A stretch of DNA of 64,000 nucleotides from Streptomyces sp. Edi2. GTDB lineage: Bacteria > Actinomycetota > Actinomycetes > Streptomycetales > Streptomycetaceae. Below, piece after piece: positions 1 to 12,665 of the stretch. Numbering within the stretch: the stretch's first letter is position 1; each line of letters begins with the position of its first letter. The stretch spans positions 496,001 through 560,000 of the forward strand of contig NZ_JBEJGX010000003.1 in NCBI RefSeq assembly GCF_040253635.1, read 5' to 3'. The notes beneath the pieces are model-generated. The model ran no database searches. It saw nothing but the letters and a program-made list of their open reading frames with translations, and had not been told where the DNA came from. The position numbers and the translations under genes are program-made.

Positions 1-1
1 C

Positions 2-724
2 CTGCACCCGGCGCTGCTGGACGCACTCCTTCAGTCCCTGTTGGTCGCTGATCTGAACGAGGAAGCGCGACAGATTCGGATGCCCTTCGCCTGGACAGGG
101 GTGTCGTTGTACGAGCCGGGAGCCGCCGTATTGCGGTGCAGGATCTCAAGGCAGCAGCCAGACACGCTGTCACTGAGCATTACGGAGACCACAGGCCGCC
201 CCGTGGCATCGGTGGAGTCCTTGGTACTGCGGCCGATATCCGCTGAGAAACTCGGAACTGCTGAACCGCCGGTCCGGAAAATGCGGGCTCGGCAGGCGAA
301 CACACCGGACGAAGTATCCCTCCGGGACCGTTTGGCCAGTCTCTCCGCGAACGCCAAAATCCGCGCTCTCGTGGACACTGTCCGCACATGCGCCGCTGCC
401 GTCCTGGGGTACAAGGAAGGCTCGGGAGAGATCGGCGCCAGGACGGCGTTCACCGAACTCGGCCTCGGTTCCATGGAGGCCGTACAGCTGCGCAACAAGC
501 TGAATGCGGCTACGGGGCTGCGGCTACCGACCACGTTCGCCTTCGAATACTCAACCGCTGAGGCGATGGCGCGGAAGCTATGTGACGAGCTGTTCCCGAT
601 TTCCCCGTCCACGGAACCTGAACGAGTGCCGGATGAACCTGCGGCAGCCGGTGCTGATACTGATGCCGATTCAGCTGATCTCGCCGCACTCATCGAGATG
701 GCACACCAAGTCGGCGACCTCTGA
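2..724 (+). CDS. Type I PKS, C-terminal end (DH remainder and ACP), partial
   Basis: The gene enters from the left edge in frame 2, so its start is outside the window. The visible 240 residues begin at the HPALLDA motif of the C-terminal half of a dehydratase domain. They run through the rest of DH and, after a short linker, into an acyl carrier protein domain (about residues 105-195) and a C-terminal tail that probably docks to the next PKS. No ketoreductase lies between DH and ACP, which is unusual for a DH-containing module. The ACP motif reads LGLGSM where LGFDSL is usual: the phosphopantetheine serine is kept but the preceding Asp is Gly. The next PKS gene starts 18 bp downstream, so the genes are one operon. 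The PKS call is sure; activity of this module is uncertain. Confidence 0.93.
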   Translation: MHPALLDALLQSLLVADLNEEARQIRMPFAWTGVSLYEPGAAVLRCRISRQQPDTLSLSITETTGRPVASVESLVLRPISAEKLGTAEPPVRKMRARQANTPDEVSLRDRLASLSANAKIRALVDTVRTCAAAVLGYKEGSGEIGARTAFTELGLGSMEAVQLRNKLNAATGLRLPTTFAFEYSTAEAMARKLCDELFPISPSTEPERVPDEPAAAGADTDADSADLAALIEMAHQVGDL

Positions 725-741
725 GTCACGAGCCTGGGGTA

Positions 742-3700
742 ATGATGTCTGAACAGCAGCTCATCGACGCACTACGCGCCTCTGTGAAGGAAAGCGAACG
801 TCTACGACAACGAAATCGCGAACTTACCGAAAGCAGTCGCGAGCCGGTGGCAGTCGTGGGAATGGCATGCCATTATCCCGGCGGGGTGGCCAGCCCTGCT
901 GACTTGTGGAACCTGGTGATATCCGACGAGGACGCGGTGTCCGGGTTCCCGGAGGACCGAGGCTGGGATATCGACACCCTGTTCCACCCCGATAGCGAAA
1001 AGGCGGGGTCGAGCTATACCCGGCACGGGGGTTTCCTGCAAAATTCCAAGAACTTTGATCCGGAGTTCTTCGGTATCTCTCCGCGCGAGGCGTTGGCGAT
1101 GGACCCGCAGCAGCGATTGCTGCTGGAAACGTGCTGGGAAGCCTTCGAAGACGCAGGAATCGACCCCTTCACACTGCGGGAAAGCGACACCGGCCTGTTC
1201 ATCGGATCCAATGGGCAGGACTACGCCTCCAGGCTGAGGCGCTACCCCGCCGCGCTGGAAGCCCAGTTGGGGACCGGAAGCGCCGCCAGCGTCCTGTCAG
1301 GTCGAGTGGCGTATGCGCTGGGCTTCGAGGGGCCCGCGGTGACGGTGGACACGGCGTGTTCGTCGTCGTTGGTGGCGCTGCACTGGGCGGTGCATTCGTT
1401 GCGTTCCGGTGAGTCCTCTCTGGCGTTGGCGGGCGGTGTCACCGTCATGTCCTCACCCTCACGGTTCGTGGAGTTCAGCCGGCAGCGCGGCCTCGCCCCG
1501 GACGGCAGGTGCAAGTCCTTCGCCGAGGCGGCCGATGGGACTGGGTTTGCTGAGGGTGTGGGTGTGTTGGTGGTGGAGCGGTTGTCCGATGCCGTGCGGA
1601 ACGGGCATCGGGTACTCGCAGTGGTACGGGGATCCGCCGTCAACCAGGACGGCGCCTCGAACGGCCTGACAGCTCCCAGTGGGCGGGCACAAGAGCGGGT
1701 GGTGCGGCAGGCGTTGTCGGGTGCGGGGCTGAGGCCCGGCGATGTGGATGTCGTAGAAGGGCACGGGACAGGGACGCGGTTGGGTGATCCCATCGAAGTC
1801 GGCGCTCTGGTGGAAACGTATGGCCGGGAACGGGCCGGTGCCCCCTTGCTGCTCGGCTCGGTGAAGTCGAACCTCGGCCACACCCAAGCCGCTGCGGGTG
1901 TGGCAGGGATCATCAAAATGGTGCAGGCGATGCGCCATGGCGTGGTCCCGGCATCGCTGCACGTCGATGCTCCTTCACCGCATGTCCAGTGGGGCGACGG
2001 TGTCGAGCTGGTCACGGCCGCGCAGGCATGGCCCGAATCCGACCGACCGCGCCGTGCAGCGGTCTCGTCCTTCGGCGTCTCAGGGACCAACGCCCACGTC
2101 ATCATCGAGCAAGCCCCACCCGTACCCCCGCCCGCCCGCAAGAGCGGTGGTGTGGTGCCGTGGGTCTTGTCCGGTCGCACCGCGGACGCGCTACGGGACC
2201 AGACCGACCGTCTGCGCACTCACCTGGAGTCCCACCCCGAACTCGACCCCGTCGACGTCGGATACACCCTCGCCGTAGGACGCACCCACTTCGAGCACCG
2301 CGCCGTGGCCATGAACGGAGACCTGACGTCGTGGGTGGCCGAGGGAACAGCCGTTGCCCACCGTGAGGTGGTCTTCGTGTTCCCCGGCCAGGGAGCGCAA
2401 TGGGTGGGCATGGGACAAGACCTCATGGCCTCCTCCCCGGTATTCGCGGCTTTGATGACGGAGTGCGAGCAGGCGCTTGCTCCGTTTGTGGACTGGTCAC
2501 TGTCCGAAGTCCTCGCCGACGCCTCGATGCTGGAGCGCGTGGACGTCGTCCAGCCGGCCTCGTGGGCCGTCATGGTCTCCCTGGCAGGCCTATGGCAATC
2601 CATGGGCGTTACCCCCTCCGCAGTCGCCGGACACTCCCAGGGAGAAATCGCCGCGGCCTGCGCGGCAGGAGCACTCTCCCTGGACGACGGCGCCCGCATC
2701 GTCGCACTACGCAGCCAGCTCATCCGCGACAAACTAGCCGGCTCCGGCGCCATGGCATCAGTCTCACTCCCACTCAACGAAGTCCGCGACCACATCGCCG
2801 ACCTGAAGGGACTGTCGGTCGCCGCCGTCAACGGCCCCCGGTCAGTCGTGGTCTCCGGCGACGTCAACGCCGTCGAAAACTTCGTGGCAGCGCGCACCGC
2901 TGAGGGAGTCCACGCCCGCATGGTCGCAGTCGACTACGCCTCCCACTCCGCACACGTCGACAGCATCGAACAACAACTGACCACCTCACTCACCGGCCTC
3001 CAACCCACCACCTCACACACCCCCTTCTACTCCACAGTGACCGGCACACCCCTCGACACCACGGAACTGAACGCCGACTACTGGATCCGCAACCTGCGGC
3101 AAACAGTCCGCTTCGAAGAAACCACCCGGCACCTGCTCGACGACGGACACGACGTCTTCATCGAAATCAGCGCCCACCCCGTCCTCGGCATCGGCCTCCA
3201 AGACACCTTCGAAAACCACACCGACTCCCCCGCCATAACCCTCGGCACCCTACGACGCGACGACGGAGACATCGACCGCTTCCTCACCTCACTCGGCGAA
3301 GCCCACGTCCACGGCGTCGACATCAACTGGCACACCGCCTTCACCCACCAAGAAGCCCAACGCATCGAACTCCCCACCTACGCCTTCCAACACGACCACT
3401 ACTGGCTCGAGAACGTGTCCGCGAGGGACGCTTCGACAACCCATCCGCTGCTGACCGATGTCGTCCCGCTGGCGCAGCCCGAAGGCGGACTGGTGTTTTC
3501 CGGGACCTTGTCCGGAAGCGAGCATTCCTGGCTCAACGACCATGCCGTGCTGGGAACCGTGCTGCTGCCGGGAACCGCGTTCGTCGAGATGGCGCTCTAC
3601 GCGGCGGAGGAAGCAGGCTGCGACCGGATCGAAGAGCTGACATTCGAGACGCCGCTCGTGCTGCCCGAGGACCCCGAGAACAAGGATGTGCACATCCAGT

Positions 3701-6204
3701 TCGTGATCGGCGCGTCCGACGACGACGGGCGCCGCTCGGTCAGCTTCCATTCCCGTCGCGCCGGCATCGAGGAAGGATGGACACGGCACGCGGTCGGAAC
3801 GTTGTCGGCAGGCACGGAGAACGTCGCCGACGACAACACCGCGTGGCCGCCTCCCGGCTCGGAGCCGGTCGACATCTCCGGCGTGTACGAACAGCTGGCA
3901 GCCGACGACTTTCAGTACGGTCCCGCGTTCCAGGGGCTTCGGTCGGTGTGGAGAGACGGCGGAGCCGTCCTGGCCGAGGTGGATCTCCCTGAGCAGTGCC
4001 TGCCGGAGGCAGACGCGTACCAGTCGCACCCGGCCCTGCTCGACGCGGCGGTCCAGGCGGCGGTGGCGGGCGGGCTGCTGGCTACGGGCGCGGATTCCGG
4101 CGAGGTCATGCTTCCCTTCTCATGGAACGGCGTCTCGCTCTACACGACCGGCGCCACCTCGCTGCGCGTACAGCTGACCGCGCAGGGCGCCGACGCCGTA
4201 ACGCTGGTGGCGAGGGACGCGGCCGGGCGGTCCGTACTGTCGGTGGATTCCCTGCTGGTACGGAAGGCACCCGCCAAGCAACTCGACCTCCTGAGGTCCG
4301 CCGGCGAGCACTCACTGTTCCAGTTGGAGTGGACGAAGCTCGGTGTCCGCGAGGCGGTGCAGGACACCGGCCAATGGGTCGTCGTCGGCGGTGTGGAACC
4401 GCAGTCCAGCTCGCTGGTGGACACCGGGGTGGCAGACCGCTGCTTTGAGACGTTCGAGGACTTGGCCGAGCGCATCGGCGCGGGCCGTGCCGCACCTGGC
4501 GTCGTGGTCGTCCCTGTCCCTGCGGGGGGTCCCGATGACACGGTGGCCGCCGTGCGAGCCTCCGTACTGCACACGTTGGGCCTGCTGCAAACCTGGCTGG
4601 CCGACGATCGGTTCGCCGGTGCCAGACTGGTGCTCCTCACCGGCCGGACGTCAGCGCTCCCGGCCGCCGGCGTGTGGGGGTTGGTGCGCTCCGCCCAGTC
4701 CGAGCACGGTGACCGGATTGTCGTGGTCGAGGCCGACGACACCGACGAGGACTACAAGCACCTGCCCGCCGCGGTGAACTCTGGCGAGCCGCAGGTGGCA
4801 GTGCGCCGGGGAGAGCTGTTCGTACCCAGGCTGGTCAGGACGAGCGGGGGCGGTCAACGGACCGGCAGGGCATGGAACCCGGAGGGAACCGTGCTGATCA
4901 CCGGTGGTACCGGTGTGCTGGGCTCCGAGCTCGCACGCCACTTGGTGACGGAGTCCGGCGTCCGGCACCTGCTTCTGCTGAGCCGCGGCGGCCCGGGTGC
5001 GGCAGGCGCCGGCGAACTGAAGGCGGAGTTGCAGGAGTTGGGTGCCGAGGCAACCATCGTGGCCTGCGACGTGGCGGACCGGGACGCGGTGGCCGAGGTG
5101 CTGTCGGCGGTGCCCGGAGCGCATCCGCTGACCGCTGTCGTACACACCGCTGGTGTACTTGATGATGCGCTGATTACGGACATGACTCCCGCACAGGTGT
5201 CGGCGGTGCTGGCGCCCAAGGTGGACGGGGCACTCAACCTGCACATGCTCACGCAGGGCCTCGACCTGTCGGACTTCATCGTGTTCTCGTCCGCGTCAGC
5301 GGTGTTCGGTGGGCCAGGCCAGGGCAACTACGCCGCCGCCAACGCGGTTCTGGATGCTCTGGTACTGCGCCGACGGGAGGAGGGGCTGCCCGGAATCGCT
5401 CTGGCCTGGGGATTCTGGGCCCAGCGCACCGGCATGACCGCACACCTCGGTGACGCAGACGTACGGCGGATGGAACGTGCCGGCGTCACGGAGCTGTCCA
5501 CCGCGGAAGGTCTGGCCCTGTTCGACCTCGCGCGGGCGTTGGACGAACCGGCGGTCCTGCCGATGAAGCTGAACCTCTCGTCGCTCCGTGCCCAGGCGGG
5601 ACACATCGGTGTTCCCTCCGTGCTCCAGGCCCTGCTGCGGGTGCCCACGCGTCGCACGGCGGCCGAGCCCGACCAGCGCTGGTCAGCAGCACGGCTGGCG
5701 GCGCTTCCCGACTCCGAGCGGGCGCCGGCGCTGCACGAACTCGTCAGGGCGGAGGTGGCTGCCGTCCTGGGACATGACGATGCGGCGGCGATCGATCCGG
5801 GGCGGGCCTTCATGGATCTGGGATTCGATTCGCTGACCGCCGTAGAGCTGCGCAAACGCCTGGTCACGGCGACCGGTCTGCGCTTGCCGACCACTGTGGT
5901 CTTTGAGTACGCGACGCCGTCAGCGCTCGCCGAGCACCTGCTCGCCGGGATACTCGAAAGCCAGGACACCGGGCCCAAGAGGGACGGGCTGCTGGACGAT
6001 GTCGAAGCCGAGTTGCGGCGCACATCCCCCGGTGACGCCCGGCACGATGCCTTGGTCCGCCGCCTGCGAGAACTGGCCGCGGCCTGGCTGCCCGAACAAC
6101 TCGACGACGCCGACGCCGACCTGGACGTGTCGACCATCGACGAGATGCTCGGTCTCGCCGAGGACGAACTTGACGGCTTCTCCGCAGGAGAGGAGGCGAA
6201 ATAG
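742..6204 (+). CDS. Type I modular polyketide synthase, one module (KS-AT-DH-KR-ACP)
   Basis: Extends an ACP-bound chain by one unit and reduces and dehydrates it. The 1820 residues open with a short coiled-coil docking segment (1-32). KS follows (34-460) with catalytic Cys206, His341 and His380. AT (about 544-840) has Ser632 in GHSQG and the YASH motif at 732-735, which in cis-AT systems predicts methylmalonyl-CoA. DH (about 910-1190) has an intact HxxxGxxxxP motif starting at His934. KR (about 1384-1570) has the LDD motif at 1473-1475, typical of B-type ketoreductases, and Tyr1530. ACP has Ser1697 in GFDSL, followed by a C-terminal docking tail. All active-site residues I looked for are present. 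A second ATG lies one codon in (745). The next PKS gene begins 3 bp after the stop. The C-rich AT coding sequence differs in composition from its flanks. Confidence 0.96.
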   Translation: MMSEQQLIDALRASVKESERLRQRNRELTESSREPVAVVGMACHYPGGVASPADLWNLVISDEDAVSGFPEDRGWDIDTLFHPDSEKAGSSYTRHGGFLQNSKNFDPEFFGISPREALAMDPQQRLLLETCWEAFEDAGIDPFTLRESDTGLFIGSNGQDYASRLRRYPAALEAQLGTGSAASVLSGRVAYALGFEGPAVTVDTACSSSLVALHWAVHSLRSGESSLALAGGVTVMSSPSRFVEFSRQRGLAPDGRCKSFAEAADGTGFAEGVGVLVVERLSDAVRNGHRVLAVVRGSAVNQDGASNGLTAPSGRAQERVVRQALSGAGLRPGDVDVVEGHGTGTRLGDPIEVGALVETYGRERAGAPLLLGSVKSNLGHTQAAAGVAGIIKMVQAMRHGVVPASLHVDAPSPHVQWGDGVELVTAAQAWPESDRPRRAAVSSFGVSGTNAHVIIEQAPPVPPPARKSGGVVPWVLSGRTADALRDQTDRLRTHLESHPELDPVDVGYTLAVGRTHFEHRAVAMNGDLTSWVAEGTAVAHREVVFVFPGQGAQWVGMGQDLMASSPVFAALMTECEQALAPFVDWSLSEVLADASMLERVDVVQPASWAVMVSLAGLWQSMGVTPSAVAGHSQGEIAAACAAGALSLDDGARIVALRSQLIRDKLAGSGAMASVSLPLNEVRDHIADLKGLSVAAVNGPRSVVVSGDVNAVENFVAARTAEGVHARMVAVDYASHSAHVDSIEQQLTTSLTGLQPTTSHTPFYSTVTGTPLDTTELNADYWIRNLRQTVRFEETTRHLLDDGHDVFIEISAHPVLGIGLQDTFENHTDSPAITLGTLRRDDGDIDRFLTSLGEAHVHGVDINWHTAFTHQEAQRIELPTYAFQHDHYWLENVSARDASTTHPLLTDVVPLAQPEGGLVFSGTLSGSEHSWLNDHAVLGTVLLPGTAFVEMALYAAEEAGCDRIEELTFETPLVLPEDPENKDVHIQFVIGASDDDGRRSVSFHSRRAGIEEGWTRHAVGTLSAGTENVADDNTAWPPPGSEPVDISGVYEQLAADDFQYGPAFQGLRSVWRDGGAVLAEVDLPEQCLPEADAYQSHPALLDAAVQAAVAGGLLATGADSGEVMLPFSWNGVSLYTTGATSLRVQLTAQGADAVTLVARDAAGRSVLSVDSLLVRKAPAKQLDLLRSAGEHSLFQLEWTKLGVREAVQDTGQWVVVGGVEPQSSSLVDTGVADRCFETFEDLAERIGAGRAAPGVVVVPVPAGGPDDTVAAVRASVLHTLGLLQTWLADDRFAGARLVLLTGRTSALPAAGVWGLVRSAQSEHGDRIVVVEADDTDEDYKHLPAAVNSGEPQVAVRRGELFVPRLVRTSGGGQRTGRAWNPEGTVLITGGTGVLGSELARHLVTESGVRHLLLLSRGGPGAAGAGELKAELQELGAEATIVACDVADRDAVAEVLSAVPGAHPLTAVVHTAGVLDDALITDMTPAQVSAVLAPKVDGALNLHMLTQGLDLSDFIVFSSASAVFGGPGQGNYAAANAVLDALVLRRREEGLPGIALAWGFWAQRTGMTAHLGDADVRRMERAGVTELSTAEGLALFDLARALDEPAVLPMKLNLSSLRAQAGHIGVPSVLQALLRVPTRRTAAEPDQRWSAARLAALPDSERAPALHELVRAEVAAVLGHDDAAAIDPGRAFMDLGFDSLTAVELRKRLVTATGLRLPTTVVFEYATPSALAEHLLAGILESQDTGPKRDGLLDDVEAELRRTSPGDARHDALVRRLRELAAAWLPEQLDDADADLDVSTIDEMLGLAEDELDGFSAGEEAK

Positions 6205-6207
6205 CCG

Positions 6208-9200
6208 ATGGCTGACGACAAGAAAATTCTCGACACGCTCAAGCGGCTGACCACCGACCTCCGGCAGACCCGTCGCCGTCTCAAGGAGGTCGAGGACGCC
6301 CGTAACGAGCCGGTGGCCATCGTGGGGATGGCGTGCCGCTTCCCCGGCGGTGTGCAGAACCCCCAAGACCTCTGGAAGCTGCTCACTTCGGGTGGGGACG
6401 CCGTGTCCGCGTTCCCCGACGACCGTGGGTGGGACCTGGACCAGTTGTTCGGTTCGGAGGGCGTGGCAGGCACGTCGTATACCGCCGAGGGCGGATTCCT
6501 GGCCGGTGCGGGTGACTTCGACGCGGAAATGTTCGGCATTTCACCGCGGGAGGCACTGGCGATGGACCCGCAGCAGCGGCTGCTGCTGGAAGCGTCCTGG
6601 GAAGCCCTCGAAGACGCAGGGATCGATCCCCTCGCACTGCGCGGAAGCAGCACCGGCGTCTACGCCGGAGTGATGTACCACGACTACGGCTCCGGGGTGG
6701 ACACGCTGCCCGAGGAGATCGAGGGGTACCTCGGCATCGGCACAGCGGGCAGCGTGGCCTCTGGCCGGGTGTCGTATGTGCTGGGGCTCGAGGGGCCCGC
6801 GGTGACGGTGGACACGGCGTGTTCGTCGTCGTTGGTGGCGCTGCACTGGGCGGTGCAGTCATTGCGTTCAGGTGAGTGCTCCCTCGCGCTTGCGGGCGGT
6901 GTCACCGTCATGTGCAACCCGCGCATCTTCGTGGAGTTCAGCCGGCAGCGCGGCCTCGCCCCGAACGGCAGGTGCAAGTCCTTCGCCGCGGCAGCCGACG
7001 GCACCGGCTGGAGCGAGGGTGTGGGTGTGTTGGTGGTGGAGCGGTTGTCCGATGCCGTGCGGAACGGGCATCGGGTACTCGCAGTGGTACGGGGATCCGC
7101 GGTCAACCAGGACGGCGCCTCGAACGGGCTGACAGCTCCCAGCGGGCGGGCGCAGGAGCGGGTGGTGCGGCAGGCGTTGTCGGGTGCGGGGCTGAGGCCC
7201 GGCGATGTGGATGTCGTCGAAGGGCACGGCACCGGGACGCGGTTGGGCGATCCCATCGAAGTCGGCGCGCTGGTGGAAGCGTACGGCCGGGAACGGTCCG
7301 GCGCCCCCTTGCTGCTCGGCTCGGTGAAATCGAACCTCGGCCACACCCAAGCCGCCGCGGGTGTCGCAGGAATCATCAAAATGGTGCAGGCCATGCGCCA
7401 TGGCGTCGTCCCGGCATCGCAGCACGTCGACGCTCCCTCGCCGCATGTCCAGTGGGGTGAAGGCGTCGAGCTGGTCACGGCCGCGCAGGCATGGCCCGAA
7501 TCCGACCGACCGCGCCGCGCAGCGGTCTCGTCCTTCGGCGTCTCAGGAACCAACGCCCACGTCATCATCGAACAAGCCCCACCCGTACCCCCGCCCGTCC
7601 GCAAGAGCGGTGGTGTGGTGCCCTGGGTACTGTCCGGCCGCACCGCGGACGCGCTACGGGACCAGACCGACCGTCTGCGCACTCACCTGGAGTCCCACCC
7701 CGAACTCGACCCCGTCGACGTCGGATACACCCTCGCCGTAGGACGCACCCACTTCGAGCACCGCGCAATGGTGGTGGGAGAGACCCGGGATGACTTGCTG
7801 GCAGCGCTCACGACTGCCAAGACCACGAGTGTGCGTGCCGGGCGGACGGCTTTCCTGTTTCCCGGGCAGGGCAGTCAGCGGCTGGGGGCAGGAAGGCAGC
7901 TCGCGGAGGAATTCCCCGTGTTCGCCAAGGCGTTGGACGCGGTCCTCACCGAATTCGACCCCCACCTCGACGTCCCGTTGCGTCAGGTGATGTTCGCGGA
8001 ACCCGATTCGGAACGGGCGTCACTCCTCGACGAGACCGGTTACACCCAGCCGGCGCTGTTCGCGATCTCCGTGGCCCTTTTCCGGCTGGTTGAATCCTGG
8101 GGTCTCAAGCCCGACTTCCTGCTGGGCCACTCGATAGGTGAACTGGCTGCCGTCCATGTCGCCGGCTGTCTTTCGCTGCCGGACGCATGCGCACTGGTGG
8201 CGGCCCGCGGGCGACTGATGCAAGCTCTCCCCCGGGGCGGGGCGATGGTTGCCCTCCAGGCGTCCGAGGACCAGGTCGCTCCGGTCGTGGCTGCGGCCGG
8301 CGACCGGGTGTCCATCGCCGCGATCAACGGACCGTCGTCCGTGGTGATCTCCGGTGACGAGCAGACGGTGCTCGGCATCAAGGAGGAGTTCGAGCGCCGT
8401 GGCCGCAAGACCAAGCGGTTGCGTGTCTCCCACGCTTTCCACTCGGCTCATATGGATGACATGGTCGACGAGTTCCGGCGCATTGCCGCCGGTATGACGT
8501 TCCACGCACCCAGGATCCCGGTGGTCTCGGATGTGACGGGGCTTCTTGCCACTGCCGATCAGTTGTCCTCTCCGGACTACTGGGCCCGGCACGTGCGGGA
8601 AGCCGTGCGCTTCCACGACGGCATGCGCCAGCTGGCCTCCCAAGGCGTGCGCGCGTTCCTGGAACTGGGCGCGAGCGGAGCGCTTTCCGGTATGGGGCAG
8701 GACTGCCTGTACGACGTCGCGGACACGGTGTTCGCCCCCGCGCTGCGTGCGGACCGTCCGGAACCCCGGAGCATCGTCACCGCCGTTGCCCAGCTGCACA
8801 CCCATGGTGTGCGCGTCGACTGGCCCGCCTTCTGGGAGGACACGGACACGCGCAGGCAGGCACTGCCGGCCTATGCCTTCCAGCACCGGCGCTACTGGCT
8901 GGCCGACACCCCTGCCACGCCCCGCGGGGCCGACGCGCTCGGCCACCCCCTGCTCACCCACACGGTGCACCTCGCCGATGACCCGGACACGCAGGTGTTC
9001 AGCGGCAGCCTGTCGCTGCGGACGCACACCTGGCTGGCCGATCACCTCATCCACGGCACGGCCTTGCTGCCCGGAACGGCCTTCGTCGATCTTCTTCTGT
9101 ACGTAGGCGACCAGGTCGGGAGTCCCACGGTCGAGGAGCTGACCCTCGAAACGCCGCTGACCTTGCGCGATCAGGACCAGGTCGCACTCCAGGTGTCCCT

Positions 9201-12200
9201 CGGGCCGGAGGAGGCCGGGCGGCGGGACGTGCGGGTGTACGGGAGCACCGAGGACGGCGTCTGGACGCGCCACGCCAGTGGTGTCCTGACACACGCCGTC
9301 GAAGCCCGGACCGACGAGCTCGCGCAGTGGCCGCCGGCGTCGGCGACCGCAGTTGACCTGAGCGCCTTCTACGACCGGCTCGCCGATGACGGGTTCGACT
9401 ACGGTCCGGCGTTCCGCGGGCTGCGCGCGGCCTGGCGGCGAGGAGACGACCTGTTCGCCGAGGTCACTCTGCCCGAGGAGCGCCACGACGAGGCCGGCTC
9501 CTTCGGGCTGCACCCGGCTTTGTTCGACGCGGCGCTGCACATCGCGAGCGGGGAAGGGGCGCTGCCGTTCGCCTGGACGGGAGTGTCGCTGTTCGCCACG
9601 GGCGCCCGGGAGTTGCGCGTACGGGTGCGCCGCACGGGGCCGGCATCGGTATCGGTGCTGGTGACCGATGCCTCCGGACGGGCGGTGGCGGCAGCGGAGT
9701 CCCTGACGGCCCGGCCTGTCTCGACGCTGTCCAGCGGTCATGCGAACGCGCTGTTCCGTGTGGACCTGGTGCCGGAGCAGGTCACGGCGGCTCCGGTTTC
9801 CTGCGTGCAGCTCGGAGTCGGCGAACTGCCCACCGGGGCACGCTCGGTGCCCGACCTGGCCGCGCTGGTCGCGGAGATCGGATCCGGGGCGGCGGTGCCG
9901 GAGGTGGTGATCGTCGAGATACCGCGGGCGGACACCGCTCGGACCGCCCTGGGCACGACGCTGACTCTGGTCCAGGCATGGCTGGCCGACGAACGGCTCG
10001 CCGCCGCCCGCCTGGTGTTCCTCACGCGGAGCACGGACGGGTCCGGTCTCGCGGCGGCCGCGGTCCAGGGCCTGGTGCGTTCGGCCCAATCGGAGAACCC
10101 CGGCAGATTCGCCCTGGTCGACGTGGACGAGCACGATGCCTCCGCCACCGCGGTGCCGGCGGCGCTGGCCTCGGCCGAGCCGCAGTTGGTGATCCGGGCC
10201 GGTGTGACGCACGCGCCCCGGCTGGCCAAGGCAGGGCAGGACCTCGGGCAGGCCACCGCCTGGGACCGCGACGGCACGACCCTGATCACCGGAGGCAACG
10301 GCGCGCTGGCCAGGCTGCTGGCCAGGCACCTCATGGTCGAGCACGGCGTGCGTAACCTGCTGCTCGTCAGCAGAAGCGACCCGGACCGCGCGCTCGGTGA
10401 GCAACTGTCCGCACTCGGCGGCAACATCACCCAGGTGAGTTGCGACGTGGCCGATTCCGCGGCGCTGTCAGCCGTACTCCGGGCCGTTCCCGAGCACCAG
10501 CCGCTCACCGCCGTCGTGCACACCGCAGGGGTGCTGGCCGACGCTGTCATCCCGGCACTGACCGAACAGCACCTCAACCACGTTCTGCGTCCCAAGGTGG
10601 ACGGTGCGCTCAACCTGCACGAGCTGACCCGGGACCTCGACCTGTCCGCGTTCGTGATGTTCTCCTCCGCCGCGGGTGTCTTCGGCGGACCGGGCCAGGG
10701 CGCCTACGCGGCCGCCAACGCGATGCTGGACGCGCTGGCGGAGCAGCGCCACGCGTCCGGTCTCCCGGCACTGTCGCTCGCCTGGGGGCCATGGGTACAG
10801 AGCGGTGCGATGACCCGGGACCTCACGGACGTCGATGTTCACAGGATGAGTCGTTCCGGCGCGCGGCCGCTGTCCAACGAGGAGGGTCTGTCGCTGTTCG
10901 ACGCGGCACGGGCAGCGGGCGAACCGGTGATGGTGCCCATCCGGCTGGACCTGGCCGCCGTGCGACGCGCCGACGGCAGCGACGTACCGGCACCCGCCCT
11001 GCTGAGGGGGCTCGTCTCCCGTGGCCGCCGAACCGTCGCGGCCGCCCCGGGGCCGTCCCTGTCCGACCGGCTGGCCGGACAGCCGGATGACCAGCAGGAC
11101 CTGGTGCTGCTGGAACTCCTGCGCACCCACATCCGCGCGATTCTGGGACACAGCCCCACGCACGACGTCCCCGCCGACCGAGAATTCCTTGAACTGGGCT
11201 TCGATTCTCTGACCACCGTCGAACTACGGAACGGGCTGACTGCGGCAACGGGGTTGCGCCTTGCGCCGACGGCACTGTTCGACCACTCCACACCGATGGC
11301 ACTCGCCCAACACCTGCGGAACGAACTCACCCAGCGGGCGCCCACCCCCGACGCGCCGGATTTCGTGCTGGGCACATTGCTCCGGCAGGCCGCCGATGCC
11401 CGCCAGGCGGGAGAGTTCCTGGGACTGCTCACCGAGATGTCGCAGTTCAGGCCCGCCTTCCACACCGGCGTGGCGAGCAAGCCCGTTCGGCTCAGCGAAG
11501 GTGACCGTGGACCTGCCCTGATCTGCGTGCCGTCGATGCTGGCGGTATCAGGGCCGCACCAGTACGCCCGCTTGGCCGCTCCGTTCCGGGGGAACGCGAG
11601 GTGTGGGCCCTGCCCCTGCCCGGCTTCAGCCGTGATGAGCAGGTGCCGGCCACGCGGCAGGCCGTGCTGGAAGCGCTGGCCTCGGGGCTCGGAGAGGCCC
11701 GCCGCACGGAACCGTTCGTGCTGTTGGGCCATTCCACCGGTGGCATTCTGGCCCACGCCCTGGCGGCACACCTGGAGGCACAGGGAGCGGGGCCGGCAGG
11801 GGTGGTGCTGGCGGACGTGCTTGATCTGTCCGAAGGTGACGACCGGGACGCCATCGCCCCCGCCTTGATCTCGGCGGTCCTCGAGCGCGACAACGTCCAT
11901 GTGCCGGTCGACGACACCCGCCTGACCGCGATGGGCGCCTATCTGCGGTTGTTCCAAGGGTGGAAGCCCACCGTCGTCGACACACCCACCTTGTTCCTGC
12001 GGGCATCCGACTCGATGGCCCAGGAGACCAACGGAGGCCGGTGGCAGACCTCCTGGCCCCTGGAGCACGTCGCGCTGGATGTTCCCGGCAACCACTTCAC
12101 CATGCTGGAGCAGCACAGTGACATCGCAGCCGGTCTCGTCGAGGACTGGCTCCAAAAATGTTCTTCCCTAGTGATCAACAGCGATCAACACAGCAATAAG

Positions 12201-12206
12201 CGGTGA
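6208..12206 (+). CDS. Terminal type I PKS module (KS-AT-DH-KR-ACP-TE), thioesterase frameshifted
   Basis: Last elongation module and chain-release thioesterase. After an N-terminal coiled-coil docking segment come KS (Cys205), AT (about 549-840, Ser642 in GHSIG, HAFH motif at 742-745, predicting malonyl-CoA), DH (HxxxGxxxxP from His946), KR (nucleotide motif near 1360, B-type-like Asp1445, Tyr1500) and ACP (Ser1667). The thioesterase starts normally, but after the G-run at 11588-11592 the frame is wrong and the as-read product stops at 11868. Dropping back one base restores a full TE to 12206 with GHSTGG (Ser codon 11733-11735) and a GNHFTML histidine motif. As written, release would be broken; a base missing from the G-run by sequencing error or real mutation explains it. 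The restored reading overlaps the downstream HxlR gene. Confidence 0.92.
11601..12206 (+). CDS. Thioesterase portion of the terminal PKS, read in the shifted frame
   Basis: This open frame carries the bulk of a type I PKS thioesterase, an alpha/beta hydrolase that releases the chain from the last ACP by hydrolysis or cyclisation. It contains the nucleophile motif GHSTGG and the late histidine in GNHFTML. It has no ribosome site or start of its own and its N-terminal strand lies in the other frame upstream, so it is not an independent type II thioesterase. It is listed separately because a naive annotation splits it from the PKS. It ends in the first bases of the HxlR regulator gene. Confidence 0.8.
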   Translation: MWALPLPGFSRDEQVPATRQAVLEALASGLGEARRTEPFVLLGHSTGGILAHALAAHLEAQGAGPAGVVLADVLDLSEGDDRDAIAPALISAVLERDNVHVPVDDTRLTAMGAYLRLFQGWKPTVVDTPTLFLRASDSMAQETNGGRWQTSWPLEHVALDVPGNHFTMLEQHSDIAAGLVEDWLQKCSSLVINSDQHSNKR

Positions 12207-12622
12207 TCCCAGTGACACAGTCCATCCATGAATCAGTGCCGGTACAAGAAGGTACGGAGATTCCTGTCAAGGAAATCCTCTGCACCCTTTCCGCAAGATG
12301 GTCGGTTGAGGTTATGGCCGAACTGGACGGAGGGAGGCGCCGGTTCAACGAGCTCACCCGGCGGCTCGAAGGCATAAATCACAAGGTGCTCATCGAAACG
12401 CTTCACAAGCTTCAGCGTGACGGGTATGTCAGAGGCCCCCTCACGTCGTCGAAGAATTCCACCGTCCGGTTGGTCGGATACGAACTGACCGAGCTGGGAG
12501 TGACCCTGCTCCAACTCGTCAACGGCGTCAGGGAATGGCTTGACGAGCACGAGCAGAAGATCGTCGACGCGCGAAGCGACTTCGACTGGACGAAGCGGGA
12601 GATGGAATTCATGAAAGAGTAG
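12203..12622 (+). CDS. HxlR-family winged-helix transcriptional regulator
   Basis: A 139-residue HxlR-type regulator, a dimeric winged-helix DNA-binding protein that usually senses a small molecule or redox state. Family signs are an N-terminal segment leading into LSARWSVEVMAEL, then RRRFNELTRRL and a recognition helix region with LIETLHKLQRDGYV, and a C-terminal dimerisation helix. The GTG at 12203 overlaps the PKS stop (TGA at 12204-12206), so translation is probably coupled to the PKS. An alternative in-frame GTG lies at 12212. It probably controls this cluster or responds to its product; its target is unknown. It is convergent with the LuxR gene, whose stop is 43 bp away. Confidence 0.9.
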   Translation: MIPVTQSIHESVPVQEGTEIPVKEILCTLSARWSVEVMAELDGGRRRFNELTRRLEGINHKVLIETLHKLQRDGYVRGPLTSSKNSTVRLVGYELTELGVTLLQLVNGVREWLDEHEQKIVDARSDFDWTKREMEFMKE

Positions 12623-12665
12623 GGTGCGCACGAGGGAGTGCACGAGGGAGGCCGGTCTCCGATTT

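Noticed and set aside
2220..2921. Long minus-strand and alternative-frame open frames inside the PKS genes
   Set aside because: They are shadows of high-GC coding sequence; the plus-strand PKS frames contain all domain motifs.
8020..10404. A 794-residue minus-strand open frame in the terminal PKS
   Set aside because: Low-complexity Gly/Arg/Gln-rich translation with no ribosome site, opposite intact AT, DH and KR domains.
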